DNA of 64,000 bases from an uncultured Roseibium sp. (GTDB lineage: Bacteria > Pseudomonadota > Alphaproteobacteria > Rhizobiales > Stappiaceae): contig NZ_OY769915.1 in assembly GCF_963669205.1 (NCBI RefSeq), forward strand, positions 6,218,501-6,282,500, written 5' to 3'. The translations under genes were made by a program, and so were the position numbers. Shown piece by piece: positions 1 through 8,535 of the stretch (position 1 is its first letter; every line of letters begins with the position of its first letter). The notes below the pieces were generated by a model. That model was not told the DNA's origin. It made no database searches and saw only the letters and a list, made by a program, of their open reading frames with translations.

Positions 1-469
1 CGGCCGGGTTTATCGTCTCCACAGCCGCCAACTCGACCATGAGCCGTTCGGCGCGCCTCGACACGGTCCGGGCCAGATGCAGATAGGCCGATGCCTCACT
101 TCCGCCCGGCAACACGAAAGAGCGCAAGGGCGAAAGATCGGCGTTCAGTTCGTCGATCGCCGCCTCGATGGCGCTCACCTGGCTCTCGGAGATACGCAAC
201 GGTTCATAGCCCAGATCCTGATCCGTCTCCGGCGTTGCCAGATCCGCTCCAAGGTCGAAAAGATCGTTCTGGATACGGCCGAGAACATCATCCACAGCTT
301 TTTCGTCCGGGCCCGCATGAAGCCTGACGAGACCCACGACGGCATTGGTTTCGTCCACCGTTCCGTAGGCGTCAATCCTCAGATCATTCTTGGGGCGGCG
401 TTCTCCCGTTCCCAGCGCGGTCGTGCCGTCGTCACCCGTCTTCGTGTAAATCTTGTTCAGAACAACCAT
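1..469 (-). CDS. PduO-type cob(I)yrinic acid a,c-diamide adenosyltransferase, C-terminus beyond window
   Basis: The minus strand reads an open frame from ATG at 469 to the window edge, giving about 156 residues of a family usually near 190. The N-terminus has the ATP-binding signature of PduO-type ATP:cob(I)alamin adenosyltransferases: YTKTGDDGTTALGTGERR, then RIDAYGTVDETNA about 30 residues in. The family transfers the adenosyl group of ATP to cob(I)alamin to make coenzyme B12. A purine-rich AGAAAGAAGA just upstream of the ATG can serve as ribosome binding site. It lies downstream of the HIG1-like gene on the same strand, 38 bp away, so the two are probably cotranscribed. The C-terminal part is not visible. 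Confidence 0.9.
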   Translation of the reverse strand, partial: MVVLNKIYTKTGDDGTTALGTGERRPKNDLRIDAYGTVDETNAVVGLVRLHAGPDEKAVDDVLGRIQNDLFDLGADLATPETDQDLGYEPLRISESQVSAIEAAIDELNADLSPLRSFVLPGGSEASAYLHLARTVSRRAERLMVELAAVETINPA

Positions 470-507
470 TTCTTCTTTCTCCCGGAAACAGCTTCAAATC
501 CGCGACC

Positions 508-702
508 TCAGCCGGAACCGAAGAAATAGAGCCCACTCATCACGAGAACAACCACCAGAAACTGCAATCCGACTCGCCAGCGCATCAACATCTGCGACCG
601 GTTCGAGGGGCCGTTCCGGAACATGTTCCATATCCCGAGAAGCAGGACGATCGCCACCGCGGCCATGCCGATCGGGACAAGTATGTTGAAAATCTCCGCC
701 AT
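508..702 (-). CDS. HIG1-domain-like twin-transmembrane small protein
   Basis: This 64-residue protein has two hydrophobic helices, roughly residues 5-24 and 43-60, joined by a polar loop with NRSQMLMRWRVGLQF. That loop matches the QxxxRxRxxxQ-type core of the hypoxia-induced gene 1 (HIG1) family, whose members associate with respiratory complexes. The frame extends upstream to 723, but ATG at 702 is preceded by ACGAGG at a suitable distance, so I chose it. In alphaproteobacteria this small membrane protein often precedes a cobalamin adenosyltransferase, as it does here. The function in this organism is inferred only from the family. Confidence 0.75.
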   Translation of the reverse strand: MAEIFNILVPIGMAAVAIVLLLGIWNMFRNGPSNRSQMLMRWRVGLQFLVVVLVMSGLYFFGSG

Positions 703-744
703 TTTTTTCCTCGTGAGGCTCAAGCCTCTATTCTGGAATACAAT

Positions 745-1617
745 CTATTCTTCGGCGTCGGCCGCCCTGATGCAAACCTTGTCCAGCAGACGAGTCGGAA
801 GCACGCGCTTTGCGACCGACATGAGGGACGTCGGCACCGTGACATGATAGCGCGCTTTCGGCCGCCTCGCTTCCAGCGCATGAATCAGTTTCCTGACAAC
901 CGCACTTGCCGGAAGCTTGAACGGTCCGGGCTCTCCGGACTCCATGCGGATGCGCCGTTTCTCATATGTTTCCCGAAAGATTGACGCTTCCATTCCTTGC
1001 GCGCCTATCCACCGGTCGAAATTGGCAAGCGTATTCTGTGTGAACCTGGTATCGATCGGCCCAGGTTCGATCAGAGAGACATGCAAGCCGCTCCCTTGGA
1101 GCTCCTGACGCAGTGTATCCGTATACGCCTCGACCGCGAACTTGGATGCGGTGTAGGCCCCGCGAAACTTCAGCGCGACAAATCCGAGCACGGAGGAACA
1201 CTGCACGATCCGTCCCGATCCGTTGGCGCGCATGGACGGGAGGAGTTGTCGCGTCAGATCGTGCCAGCCGATGAAATTCGCCTCGAACAGGGCCCGCATT
1301 GCCTCTGTCGGAATGTCCTCGAGCGCGCCGGGAACCGCGTAAGCGCCGTTGTTGAACAGTGCGTCCAGATTTCCGTCGGTCAGATCGAGAACGGCATCGG
1401 CGGTCGCGCGAATGCTGCCGGCATCCTCGTAGTCCAGGTAAAAGGCCTCGAACCCCTGTGCCGACAGACGGTCCAGGTCTTCCTGCTTGCGGGCTGTCGG
1501 AAAGACGCGCCAGTTCCGCCCACGCAGGATATGCGCCGCCTCCGCGCCGATACCGGACGAACATCCCGTAATCAGGATCGAGCGAGGCTTGCTGTAACCC
1601 TCTGGCGTATCAATCAT
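745..1617 (-). CDS. SDR family NAD(P)-dependent oxidoreductase
   Basis: This is a classical short-chain dehydrogenase/reductase of about 290 residues. It shows the Rossmann glycine motif TGCSSGIG at residues 17-24, the NNGAY structural motif, a serine in CSSVLGF and the catalytic YTASK pair. The helix after the catalytic lysine and the segment IEPGPIDT are also typical of the family. The substrate cannot be told from sequence. The frame begins at a TTG at 1632; ATG at 1617 leaves a normal N-terminus just before the Rossmann fold and is preferred, although neither start has a strong ribosome binding site. It is the first gene of a minus-strand run leading to the HIG1-like and adenosyltransferase genes. 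Confidence 0.85.
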   Translation of the reverse strand: MIDTPEGYSKPRSILITGCSSGIGAEAAHILRGRNWRVFPTARKQEDLDRLSAQGFEAFYLDYEDAGSIRATADAVLDLTDGNLDALFNNGAYAVPGALEDIPTEAMRALFEANFIGWHDLTRQLLPSMRANGSGRIVQCSSVLGFVALKFRGAYTASKFAVEAYTDTLRQELQGSGLHVSLIEPGPIDTRFTQNTLANFDRWIGAQGMEASIFRETYEKRRIRMESGEPGPFKLPASAVVRKLIHALEARRPKARYHVTVPTSLMSVAKRVLPTRLLDKVCIRAADAEE

Positions 1618-1684
1618 GCAGGGCTGGTCCAATCACGTCGAAAGCAGGAATCAGGCCGACGCAGCGGCAATTACTGAAGTCCTA

Positions 1685-2923
1685 TCAGATTGGCTCCCCG
1701 GAAAGCAATTTCGGAACCGGTCCGGCAAATCCGGCCGCTTCCTTGATGAACATGCTCTTGAGCCCCGGCATGCGATCCACCAGACCGAGCCCGAAGTCAC
1801 GCACCGCCCGCAATGCATCGTTGTCATTCGAGAACAACCTGTTGAGCACGTCGGTGACGACGCCCATCTGGAATGTGTCGAACCGCCGCCAGCGCTGGTA
1901 CCTCTCAAGCACGTCGAACGCACCGACATCCTGACCGAGGCGGCGTGCATCGACCAGGACCTCGGCCAGCGCCGCGACATCCTTGAACCCGAGGTTCAAG
2001 CCTTGGCCGGCAATCGGGTGGATGCCGTGGGCGGCATCGCCGATCAGTGCAAACCGGGGCTGCACGTAGTCGCGGGCAAGCTTCAGGCCCAGCGGATAGG
2101 CCCGCCGTGGTCCGTCGACTTCAAGCTTGCCCAGATGGTGTCCGAACCGCCGTTCCAGCTCGATTTCGAATGTAAACTCGTCCGAACGCACCAGCCGGTC
2201 CGCATCCGCGGTCTTCTCCGTCCAGACCAATGAGGAGCGATTGTCGGGCAGCGGCAGGATGGCAAACGGCCCGGCCGGCAGAAAGTGCTCTTCGGCGCGC
2301 CCGTTGTGCGGCCGTTCGTGTTTCACCGTGGTCACGATGCCCGACTGGCCATAGTCCCAGTTCACCGTCCTTATGCCGGCCAGCTCCCGCAGCCTTGAAC
2401 GGACACCGTCGGCAGCCACCAGCAGCCGGCTTTTCAGCAGCGTGCCGTCTTCCAGCTCGATTTCGCTATGGTCCGCAAGCGTGCGGAACGTGTCCACCGT
2501 GGACGGTGCGAAAAACGCGACCCCGAGCGATTTGGCGGCCTTGAAAAGCGCCGGCATCATGACCCCGTTGGGCATCATGTGGGCGAACGGTTCTCCTTCC
2601 GTGGCTTCACCGTCAAACGTGAGGAAGACAGGACGCACGGCATCGCGCAACTTGCTGTCCGTGACGATCATCTCGGCGATCGGCTGGGATTTTTTCTCGA
2701 TCCGGTCCCAGATCCCGAGTTGCGTCAGCATGCGGGAGGCGGCGGCCGCAATGGCCGATGCCCTCGGATCCATGTGCAGCTGGTCCATGGGTTTCGGATC
2801 GACGACGGCGCAGTTCAGGCTCGGATCCCCTTGCTTCAGCGCCACTGCAAGTGACAGGCCGACATATCCGCCGCCGGCGATCACGACGTCGAACATGTCC
2901 GTCGATTTTGGTTTCTTGGCCAC
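1685..2923 (-). CDS. UbiH/UbiF/VisC/COQ6-type FAD-dependent monooxygenase
   Basis: This 412-residue flavoprotein hydroxylase starts with a Rossmann FAD-binding motif (FDVVIAGGGYVGLSLA). In the middle it has the AADGVRSRLR motif, and near residue 300 it has GDAAHGIHPIAGQGLN, which binds FAD ribityl and phosphate groups. These are the three signatures of the ubiquinone-ring hydroxylase family, so a role in ubiquinone biosynthesis is likely. Which ring position is modified cannot be read. The frame opens at 3049, but that would run into the divergent thioesterase gene. GTG at 2923 has GGGAG eight bases upstream and gives a normal N-terminus, so I chose it. It diverges from tesB, so the 128 bp between them holds both promoters. 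Confidence 0.88.
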   Translation of the reverse strand: MAKKPKSTDMFDVVIAGGGYVGLSLAVALKQGDPSLNCAVVDPKPMDQLHMDPRASAIAAAASRMLTQLGIWDRIEKKSQPIAEMIVTDSKLRDAVRPVFLTFDGEATEGEPFAHMMPNGVMMPALFKAAKSLGVAFFAPSTVDTFRTLADHSEIELEDGTLLKSRLLVAADGVRSRLRELAGIRTVNWDYGQSGIVTTVKHERPHNGRAEEHFLPAGPFAILPLPDNRSSLVWTEKTADADRLVRSDEFTFEIELERRFGHHLGKLEVDGPRRAYPLGLKLARDYVQPRFALIGDAAHGIHPIAGQGLNLGFKDVAALAEVLVDARRLGQDVGAFDVLERYQRWRRFDTFQMGVVTDVLNRLFSNDNDALRAVRDFGLGLVDRMPGLKSMFIKEAAGFAGPVPKLLSGEPI

Positions 2924-3051
2924 TTGAATACTCCCTGCCCCGAGCTTCCCCAAAGGCATCTTGACTTTAACGTCATCTCCCGTCCAAGAGTGCTGGCCGG
3001 GCAAAACAATTTCGACAGCGACATGGCTGGTCCACGCAAAGGAATACACCG

Positions 3052-3921
3052 ATGAACACGGCCATTGACAGCCTTTTGCAGATACTTGACCTGGAAGCGC
3101 TGGAAAGCAATCTGTTCCGTGGTCGCAGCCCGCAGGTTGGCTGGCAGCGGGTTTTCGGCGGTCAGGTCATTGGCCAGGCGCTGGTCGCAGCGTCCCGGAC
3201 GGTCGTCGAGGATCGTCATGTCCATTCCCTGCACGGGTATTTCCTGCGCCCCGGTGACCCGCAGGTTCCGATCATCTACGAGGTCGACCGGATCAGGGAC
3301 GGCGGCAGCTTCACCACGAGACGGGTCGTTGCCATCCAGCACGGCGAGGCGATCTTTTCCATGTCCGCGTCTTTCCAGCTGCACGAAGACGGTCTGGAGC
3401 ACCAGTTCGACATGCCGGATGTACCGAAACCGGATGAATTGCCGAGCGACCGGGAACTGAAGGAAAAGTTCCTGGCTGTCGCACCGGAGAACGTCCGGCG
3501 CTACTGGGAGCGCGAGCGGCCGATTGAAATGCGCCCGGTCGAATTGACCCACTATTTCAGCAAGAAACCCTTGCCGCCCCGTCAGTATGTCTGGGTGAGA
3601 GCAACGGGAAAATTGCCCGACGAGGAACGCATTCACCAGTGTGTCCTCGCCTACGCATCCGACATGACGCTTCTCGACACCTCGCTGTTTCCCCACGGCA
3701 CGTCGGTCTTCAGTCCGAAAATCCAGGCGGCCAGCCTGGATCATGCCATGTGGTTTCATCACCCGTTTCATGCGGACGAATGGCTTCTTTATGCAACCGA
3801 CAGCGTGTCATCATCCGGTTCCCGCGGCCTGAACAGGGGCTCCTTTTTCACAATGGACGGAAAACTCGTCGCCTCGACGGCTCAGGAGGGACTGATCAGG
3901 CTGCGCAGGAAAGACGAGTAA
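3052..3921 (+). CDS. tesB: Acyl-CoA thioesterase II
   Basis: This 289-residue protein matches TesB length and layout: two hot-dog domains in tandem. Recognisable segments are the N-terminal FGGQVIGQALVAA, HSLHGYFLRPGD, and the C-terminal LDHAMWFH with FHADEWLLY. The enzyme hydrolyses medium- to long-chain acyl-CoA to free fatty acid and CoA in the cytoplasm. AAGGAA lies a few bases before the ATG. It diverges from the UbiH-like gene and converges with the CobW-family gene. A 74-bp palindromic element fills most of the 145-bp gap to that neighbour. Confidence 0.93.
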   Translation: MNTAIDSLLQILDLEALESNLFRGRSPQVGWQRVFGGQVIGQALVAASRTVVEDRHVHSLHGYFLRPGDPQVPIIYEVDRIRDGGSFTTRRVVAIQHGEAIFSMSASFQLHEDGLEHQFDMPDVPKPDELPSDRELKEKFLAVAPENVRRYWERERPIEMRPVELTHYFSKKPLPPRQYVWVRATGKLPDEERIHQCVLAYASDMTLLDTSLFPHGTSVFSPKIQAASLDHAMWFHHPFHADEWLLYATDSVSSSGSRGLNRGSFFTMDGKLVASTAQEGLIRLRRKDE

Positions 3922-3996
3922 GCACCATCCACGCCCGGAAACGCTGCGAAACGGCGTTACGGCGCAGAAGCTTTGCAGATTGCCGGCTGATACGCG

Positions 3997-4070
3997 CTAG
4001 TCACCTGAATTTGAAGCTCGCTTCGGAAACAGCTGCAGCAATGATGCGAACTTCAAACTCACCGCACTAG
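3997..4070. repeat. CTAG-ended palindromic intergenic element, copy 1
   Basis: This 74-bp imperfect inverted repeat begins and ends with CTAG. The left arm reads CTAGTCACCTGAATTTGAAG, and the reverse complement of the right arm reads CTAGTGCGGTGAGTTTGAAG. The inner part contains a version of the TCATT-GCAGC block shared with the other copies, here in reverse orientation. It lies between the convergent genes tesB and the CobW GTPase, and its right-hand CTAG supplies the TAG stop codon of the GTPase gene. Related copies are at 20461-20536, 20550-20627 and 22951-23021. Confidence 0.8.
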
Positions 4071-5272
4071 CGCACGGGGCTGGTGAATCCGGAAACGGCG
4101 AGCGGATTGTCCGTCAGCGCCTTGTGATCCGGCGTGTCGGGACGCAGCGCGCCGGAAAAAGCCTCGAACATCTTCCGCACGAAGCCTTCGGGCAGGTCCT
4201 TGGTGATGAACACCATGCGTGTGCGCCTGTCGTCATCCGGCCACGCTTCGAGCGTCGCGGGCGGATGGAACACATGCTGGACACCGTGGATGACCACCGG
4301 CCGGTCAGGATCTTCAGCAAGCTGCACGATCCCCTTGACCCGCAGGAGCTTGGGGCCGTGCGCCGAGCGAAGCAGATCGAGAAACATCTCCAGGGCCGAT
4401 GCCGGCACCGGCCGGTCGGTCGCGAGCGTGAACGCCCGTATGGCGTCGCTGTGCCGGTTGATGTCATGCGCATGGCCATGTTCGTGAGCGTGGCCGTGAT
4501 CGTGGTCATGTCCATGCGCATGGTGGTGGTGGCCGTGTCCGCTCTCCGCGTAGGCTTCCTCGTTCAGCCACGCCGCGACATCCGGTATCTTGCTTTTCGG
4601 ATCATAAAGACCTGCATTGAACAACTTGTCCGGTGCGGCGTCACCGGACTGGGAATCAAGTCGCAACGCGCCCGGATTCAGGGCCTGAAGGCGATGCGTC
4701 AAAGCATCGAATGCCTTGTTCCCGGCCTCCGCGGCCAGGAGGTCGGTTTTCGTGAACACGATCCTGTCCGCAACGGCGGCCTGCTTGCGGGCTTCTTCGT
4801 GCTCATCCAGTGTCGAAAGACCATTGACCGCGTCGACCAGCGTGATCACGCTGTCGAGCCGGTAACGCATGACCAGGTAGGGATGCAGCATCACGGTGTG
4901 CAGGATGGGCGCGGGGTCGGCGAGACCGGTGGTCTCGATGATCACCCGGCTGAGCCGTTCCGTGCGTCCGTTGTCCAGGTGCCGCAACAGATTTTCCAGC
5001 GTCGTGACGAGATCGCCCCGGATCGTGCAGCACAGGCAGCCGGAAGACAGCTCGACGATCCCTTCGCCAGCCTGATCGACGAAGAGGTGATCAAGTCCGA
5101 TTTCGCCAAACTCGTTGATGATGACCGCCGTGTCGGCCATCGCGGGATCCTTGAGAATTCGATTGAGGAGTGTGGTCTTTCCGGCTCCCAGAAATCCCGT
5201 TAGTACAGAAAGCGGGATGGGAGGTTTCGGCCCCTTTTTCGGAGCGGATCCGGACTGTTCGTGGGAAGCCAT
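4067..5272 (-). CDS. CobW/COG0523 family GTP-binding protein with His-rich metal loop
   Basis: This 401-residue G3E GTPase has a Walker A motif GFLGAGKTT at about residue 26, the INEFGEIG segment, and the metal-binding GCLCCTIRGDL motif (CxCC). A long histidine- and aspartate-rich loop lies around residues 245-272 (HGHHHHAHGHDHDHGHAHEH), followed by the C-terminal CobW_C domain. Family members act as metallochaperones for zinc or for cobalt in B12 synthesis. The His loop favours zinc or nickel handling, but the metal cannot be decided. No Zur-like operator was recognised upstream. The stop codon lies inside the CTAG end of the palindromic element. A second, shorter CobW protein is encoded at 35325. 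Confidence 0.88.
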   Translation of the reverse strand: MASHEQSGSAPKKGPKPPIPLSVLTGFLGAGKTTLLNRILKDPAMADTAVIINEFGEIGLDHLFVDQAGEGIVELSSGCLCCTIRGDLVTTLENLLRHLDNGRTERLSRVIIETTGLADPAPILHTVMLHPYLVMRYRLDSVITLVDAVNGLSTLDEHEEARKQAAVADRIVFTKTDLLAAEAGNKAFDALTHRLQALNPGALRLDSQSGDAAPDKLFNAGLYDPKSKIPDVAAWLNEEAYAESGHGHHHHAHGHDHDHGHAHEHGHAHDINRHSDAIRAFTLATDRPVPASALEMFLDLLRSAHGPKLLRVKGIVQLAEDPDRPVVIHGVQHVFHPPATLEAWPDDDRRTRMVFITKDLPEGFVRKMFEAFSGALRPDTPDHKALTDNPLAVSGFTSPVR

Positions 5273-5418
5273 GATACGCGACTCCAGTTGTGATACCGGA
5301 AGCCCGTCGCATCACACGTAGGAGCATGGCGCGTCGACAGGCCCGGGTTCGGGGCAGGCCGAACCGCTAGCATCCTTTCCGGGAAGACGTCAAAGGGAAA
5401 TGTAACTTTGTAACTGTT

Positions 5419-5718
5419 CTAGCTGGCGTTGAGAACCGTCTCTTCCGGCTCGCTTTCTTCCGCTTCGTCGCTTTCTTCCACGCCTTCCGTGCCAAGATCC
5501 ATCGGTGTCAGGTCCTGGACAATATCCGTGTCGGTAAATGCGAAGGTCGAATCGTCCTGTTGATCCGAATCAATCACATCCCGCACCGCTTCCGCGGCTT
5601 TTCGAAGGGTGGCGATAACTTCCTCGACCGAAGTGCCGTCTTCCAGCTGGTCTGCTGAAAGTTCCGCGAGGCTCGCAAGTGCCCTGATGGTTGCTGTGGA
5701 TCTCGGTTCAATCATCAT
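5419..5718 (-). CDS. Small acidic protein of unknown function
   Basis: From the ATG at 5718 this is a 99-residue protein. The first 60 residues look helical (TATIRALASLAELSADQL, then VEEVIATLRKAAEAV), and the last 40 are dominated by Glu, Asp and Ser (EESDEAEESEPEE). There is no signal peptide or membrane segment. The frame extends to a TTG at 5754, but ATG at 5718 has a GAG-containing stretch at about eight bases. I do not recognise the family. It stands alone, 184 bp downstream of the D,D-carboxypeptidase gene on the same strand. Codon use resembles that of its neighbours, which supports it being real, but no homology argument is available. Confidence 0.55.
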   Translation of the reverse strand: MMIEPRSTATIRALASLAELSADQLEDGTSVEEVIATLRKAAEAVRDVIDSDQQDDSTFAFTDTDIVQDLTPMDLGTEGVEESDEAEESEPEETVLNAS

Positions 5719-5902
5719 GCGAATTCTCGATCTGGTTAAGGACCGGCATTCCAATGCCTGACGGAGTGCGCTTCCGGTGCCGGGCGCTTTGACGGCGTCG
5801 CGCGCATCGACAGCACATTTCTTACCGCAGTGTTAAGGAAGTCGGTAAACAAAGTGTTAACTGATCAAAACGGCTGTTCCCGGCCGCAGGCGCGAACCAG
5901 AC

Positions 5903-7294
5903 CTACTTGCGCGGACTGGGCGCAGGCACGGGCACGGTGAAATCGAGGCCCTTGCGGAAAATTGAGCCAGGCGCAGCCTGCGCGGTATCGCCGGCTCCCT
6001 CCGCACTTGCCGACGCGGCCTGCGTTATGCCGCCGGCTGCGCTGCCTTGCGCCGTATTCTGAAGTTTCGCCCGCATTTCGATCTCGGCCCGGCGCAGGGG
6101 ATTCGCGGGAGGGACGGGAACGTCCGCAGCAGGTATCTGCGATCCGGCAATGCTGGCTGCAGGTTTTGGCGTGCCAGTCGGTTTTCCGAGACTCACCTGC
6201 AACGGCTTGTAGGCGATGCGCCGCGGACCGAGGGTCCGGTCCAGTATCTTGGCCCAGTCGGGTTTTCCGTTCGCAAGCGTGAACCCGCTTTCATCGACCT
6301 GCTTCAACTGCTTGTCGCTTGCGCTCCTGAAGAACAGGAAGCCGCCTGACGGCTCGTTCTTCATGTCGAACCGCGCCATGTAGGCCTTGGCGCCGGGGCT
6401 TCGGTTGCGCCGGCAATATCCGTTCGCCGGCGGATTTCCGGAGGAACCGGTCATGCTGGCGACTTTTTTGCCGCCGCCGCGTTTCTTGAACCCCTTGTCG
6501 AAAAGCTGGCGCGCAAACGCGGTCCTCTCCAGCCCGGAGCCGGCGCCAAGAATGATGGCAATCAGGGTCCGTCCGCGGCGCGTGACGGAGGCCGCGACGT
6601 TATAGCCGGAATTGCAGATGTAACCGGTTTTCATGCCGTTCGCGCCGGGAACGCGCAAGAGGAATTCACGGTTCGCCGAACGCAGCGTCTTCTTGCCGAA
6701 GCGCAGTCCCGGATGATTGTAGAAGTTTTTCGATTCCGGGAAATCCCGCCGCAGTGCCATGGCGAGGATGGCCATGTCCCGGGCCGTCGTGACCTGCCCG
6801 TTGTCCGGCAGCCCATGCGGATTGGTAAAGCGCGTATTGGTCATTCCCAGGCGCCGGGCTTCTGCGTTCATGGCCGCGAGGAAAGCCGATTCCGACCCGG
6901 AAACGGCTTCGCCGAGGGCCACGGCCACATCATTGGCCGACTTGACCAGGATGATCTTCAGGGCGGTGTCGATCGTGAACCGCGTTCCCACCTTGAAGCC
7001 CATTTTGCTTGGCGGCTCCGACAATGAATTCTTGGACTGCACGACCGCCGAATTCAGTGTCGCACGGCCTTCCCGTATCGCCTTGAAGGTGACGTAGGCC
7101 GTCATCATCTTTGTCAGCGAGGCCGGATACCATTTCCGCGTGGCGTTTTTTTCTTCCAGAACCTTGCCTGTCTTGGCATCGACGAGAATGAACGCACCGA
7201 TATCAGCGCGCGCGGACCCGCCGCTCAGGGCCGCAGCACCAAGGAAAAGGGTCAGAAAAAAGACTGTCAGGCGGCCAATTGGGCTTGAGAACAC
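5903..7294 (-). CDS. D-alanyl-D-alanine carboxypeptidase (PBP5/6-like, S11 family)
   Basis: This 463-residue protein has an N-terminal signal peptide (hydrophobic core VFFLTLFLGAAALSG, cleavage near ARA-D). It also has all three active-site motifs of low-molecular-weight penicillin-binding proteins: SLTK (catalytic serine), SAN and KTG (NGMKTG). Such enzymes remove the terminal D-Ala from peptidoglycan pentapeptides in the periplasm. The C-terminal third is Pro/Ala-rich and does not show the usual amphipathic membrane anchor clearly. The start is GTG at 7294 with GAGGG eight bases upstream. It is divergent from the urease operon across a 371-bp gap. Confidence 0.9.
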   Translation of the reverse strand: MFSSPIGRLTVFFLTLFLGAAALSGGSARADIGAFILVDAKTGKVLEEKNATRKWYPASLTKMMTAYVTFKAIREGRATLNSAVVQSKNSLSEPPSKMGFKVGTRFTIDTALKIILVKSANDVAVALGEAVSGSESAFLAAMNAEARRLGMTNTRFTNPHGLPDNGQVTTARDMAILAMALRRDFPESKNFYNHPGLRFGKKTLRSANREFLLRVPGANGMKTGYICNSGYNVAASVTRRGRTLIAIILGAGSGLERTAFARQLFDKGFKKRGGGKKVASMTGSSGNPPANGYCRRNRSPGAKAYMARFDMKNEPSGGFLFFRSASDKQLKQVDESGFTLANGKPDWAKILDRTLGPRRIAYKPLQVSLGKPTGTPKPAASIAGSQIPAADVPVPPANPLRRAEIEMRAKLQNTAQGSAAGGITQAASASAEGAGDTAQAAPGSIFRKGLDFTVPVPAPSPRK

Positions 7295-7421
7295 GTGTAT
7301 CCCTCGCTGGTCACACCGCTATATGAACGCACACTGGTTAAAGACTGTTTTCCGTCTTGCCGTTCCTATTAAAAACCGGATCATGTCGCGCAGGGCAACC
7401 CCCCGGCCGAAATCACCGCCT

Positions 7422-7440
7422 GATTGCACTTTGTGCAATC
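7422..7440. promoter_or_regulatory. 19-bp perfect palindrome upstream of urease operon
   Basis: GATTGCAC-TTT-GTGCAATC is a perfect inverted repeat centred about 112 bp upstream of the sigma-54-like promoter. The position suits an enhancer-type activator site. The half-site TGCAC/GTGCA recalls NtrC sites, but the spacing is 3 bp rather than the usual 7, so assignment to NtrC is doubtful. It could also act on the divergent carboxypeptidase gene. Confidence 0.45.
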
Positions 7441-7541
7441 GCCTAACTTTTATGCAGACATACCTTGCGACGGCGCTGCAAGCAGCGCAATTCCGCGACC
7501 GCGCGCGCGGATTCCGGCACTCTGAGCAAATTGAACTTTTT

Positions 7542-7557
7542 TGGCCCGGCCCTTGCT
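7542..7557 (+). promoter_or_regulatory. Sigma-54 (RpoN) type -24/-12 promoter of urease operon
   Basis: TGGCCC-GGCCC-TTGCT matches the sigma-54 consensus TGGCAC-N5-TTGCW except for one base, with exact GG and GC spacing. It lies 108 bp before the ureD start and points along the operon. Urease genes are often under nitrogen (NtrC/RpoN) control, which fits. The predicted transcript start would be near 7568. The rest of the 7295-7665 gap holds the palindrome at 7422 and no recognisable gene. Confidence 0.6.
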
Positions 7558-7665
7558 AATATGCTCGCAACCGGAACCGGGGAACGTCACCGACATTCCC
7601 GGCCAGAATTCGGAAGAAATGCGCCGGCATCAGCCGGACCGGCAAGATCCAGGGGCGGAGAAAGC

Positions 7666-8520
7666 ATGTATGATGCTGCAATGGCATCAGATTCAGGCCT
7701 GCAGGAAGAAACTCTGCAGCGAGTTTCCGGCACGGCGCGCATCCGCTTCGCGAACACCGAAGGGCGCACGCGTCTGGCGGACCTCTACCAGCAGGGATCC
7801 GCGAAGATCAGATTGCCCAAGGTCTATGACAGCACCGCCACCGCGGTCCTGATCAACACCGCTGGCGGTCTCACCGGCGGCGACAGACTTTCCTATGATA
7901 TTGCAATTGACGAGAGCGCACACGCGATTGTGACCAGCCAGACCGCCGAACGCGCGTATCGCAGCAACACCGGCTCGGCAAAAGTGACAGGCTCGCTGCG
8001 GGTGGGTGCCGGCGCGACCCTGGAATGGCTTCCCCAGGAAACGATCCTGTTTGACCGGTCCGGACTGACACGCGCCCTGAACGCCGATCTCGCTGCCGAC
8101 GCAAGGCTGATGCTGCTGGAAACGGTCGTGGTCGGCCGCACGGCCATGGGCGAGACCGTCAGACGGGTTGACTTCAGGGACCGCTGGAGAATACGGCGCG
8201 AAAACAGGCTCGTTTTTGCCGACGACGTCCGCTGCCAGGGCGATCCGGCAGATTTCCTGGGCGGCCCCGCGACCGCGCGCGGTGGCCATGTGGTCGCGAC
8301 CTTCGTGGATTGCACAATCGATGCCGAGGAGCGTTTGCAGCACGCGCGCGCCTGCCTTGAGAGATACTCGGCGATATCGACACATGGGGCGGCATCCGCC
8401 TGGGACGGCTTGCTGACGGCGCGTTTTGTGTCTGATGATGGCCGTGACCTGCGCAACGCGCTCATTTCGTTTTTGACCGGTTACCGCTCGGCTGATCTGC
8501 CGCGCGTCTGGTATTGCTAG
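7666..8520 (+). CDS. ureD: Urease accessory protein UreD
   Basis: This 284-residue protein has UreD features: NTAGGLTGGDRL in the first third, SQTAERAYRS, LEWLPQETILFD and the C-terminal LRVW-like ending DLPRVWYC. UreD acts as scaffold with UreF and UreG in loading nickel into the urease active site. The open frame begins at 7465, but ATG at 7666 is preceded by GGGGCGGAG at six bases and agrees with family length. It is the first gene of the operon, with ureA following after 15 bp. Confidence 0.93.
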   Translation: MYDAAMASDSGLQEETLQRVSGTARIRFANTEGRTRLADLYQQGSAKIRLPKVYDSTATAVLINTAGGLTGGDRLSYDIAIDESAHAIVTSQTAERAYRSNTGSAKVTGSLRVGAGATLEWLPQETILFDRSGLTRALNADLAADARLMLLETVVVGRTAMGETVRRVDFRDRWRIRRENRLVFADDVRCQGDPADFLGGPATARGGHVVATFVDCTIDAEERLQHARACLERYSAISTHGAASAWDGLLTARFVSDDGRDLRNALISFLTGYRSADLPRVWYC

Positions 8521-8535
8521 TTTGGAGGATTTGCC

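Noticed and set aside
2881..3771. Open frame opposite tesB reaching into the UbiH-like gene start
   Set aside because: The product has no protein-like features and both overlapped genes are firmly identified.
7422..7440. Assignment of the palindrome to NtrC
   Set aside because: NtrC half-sites are normally separated by seven bases; here the spacing is three. I kept it as an unassigned palindrome.
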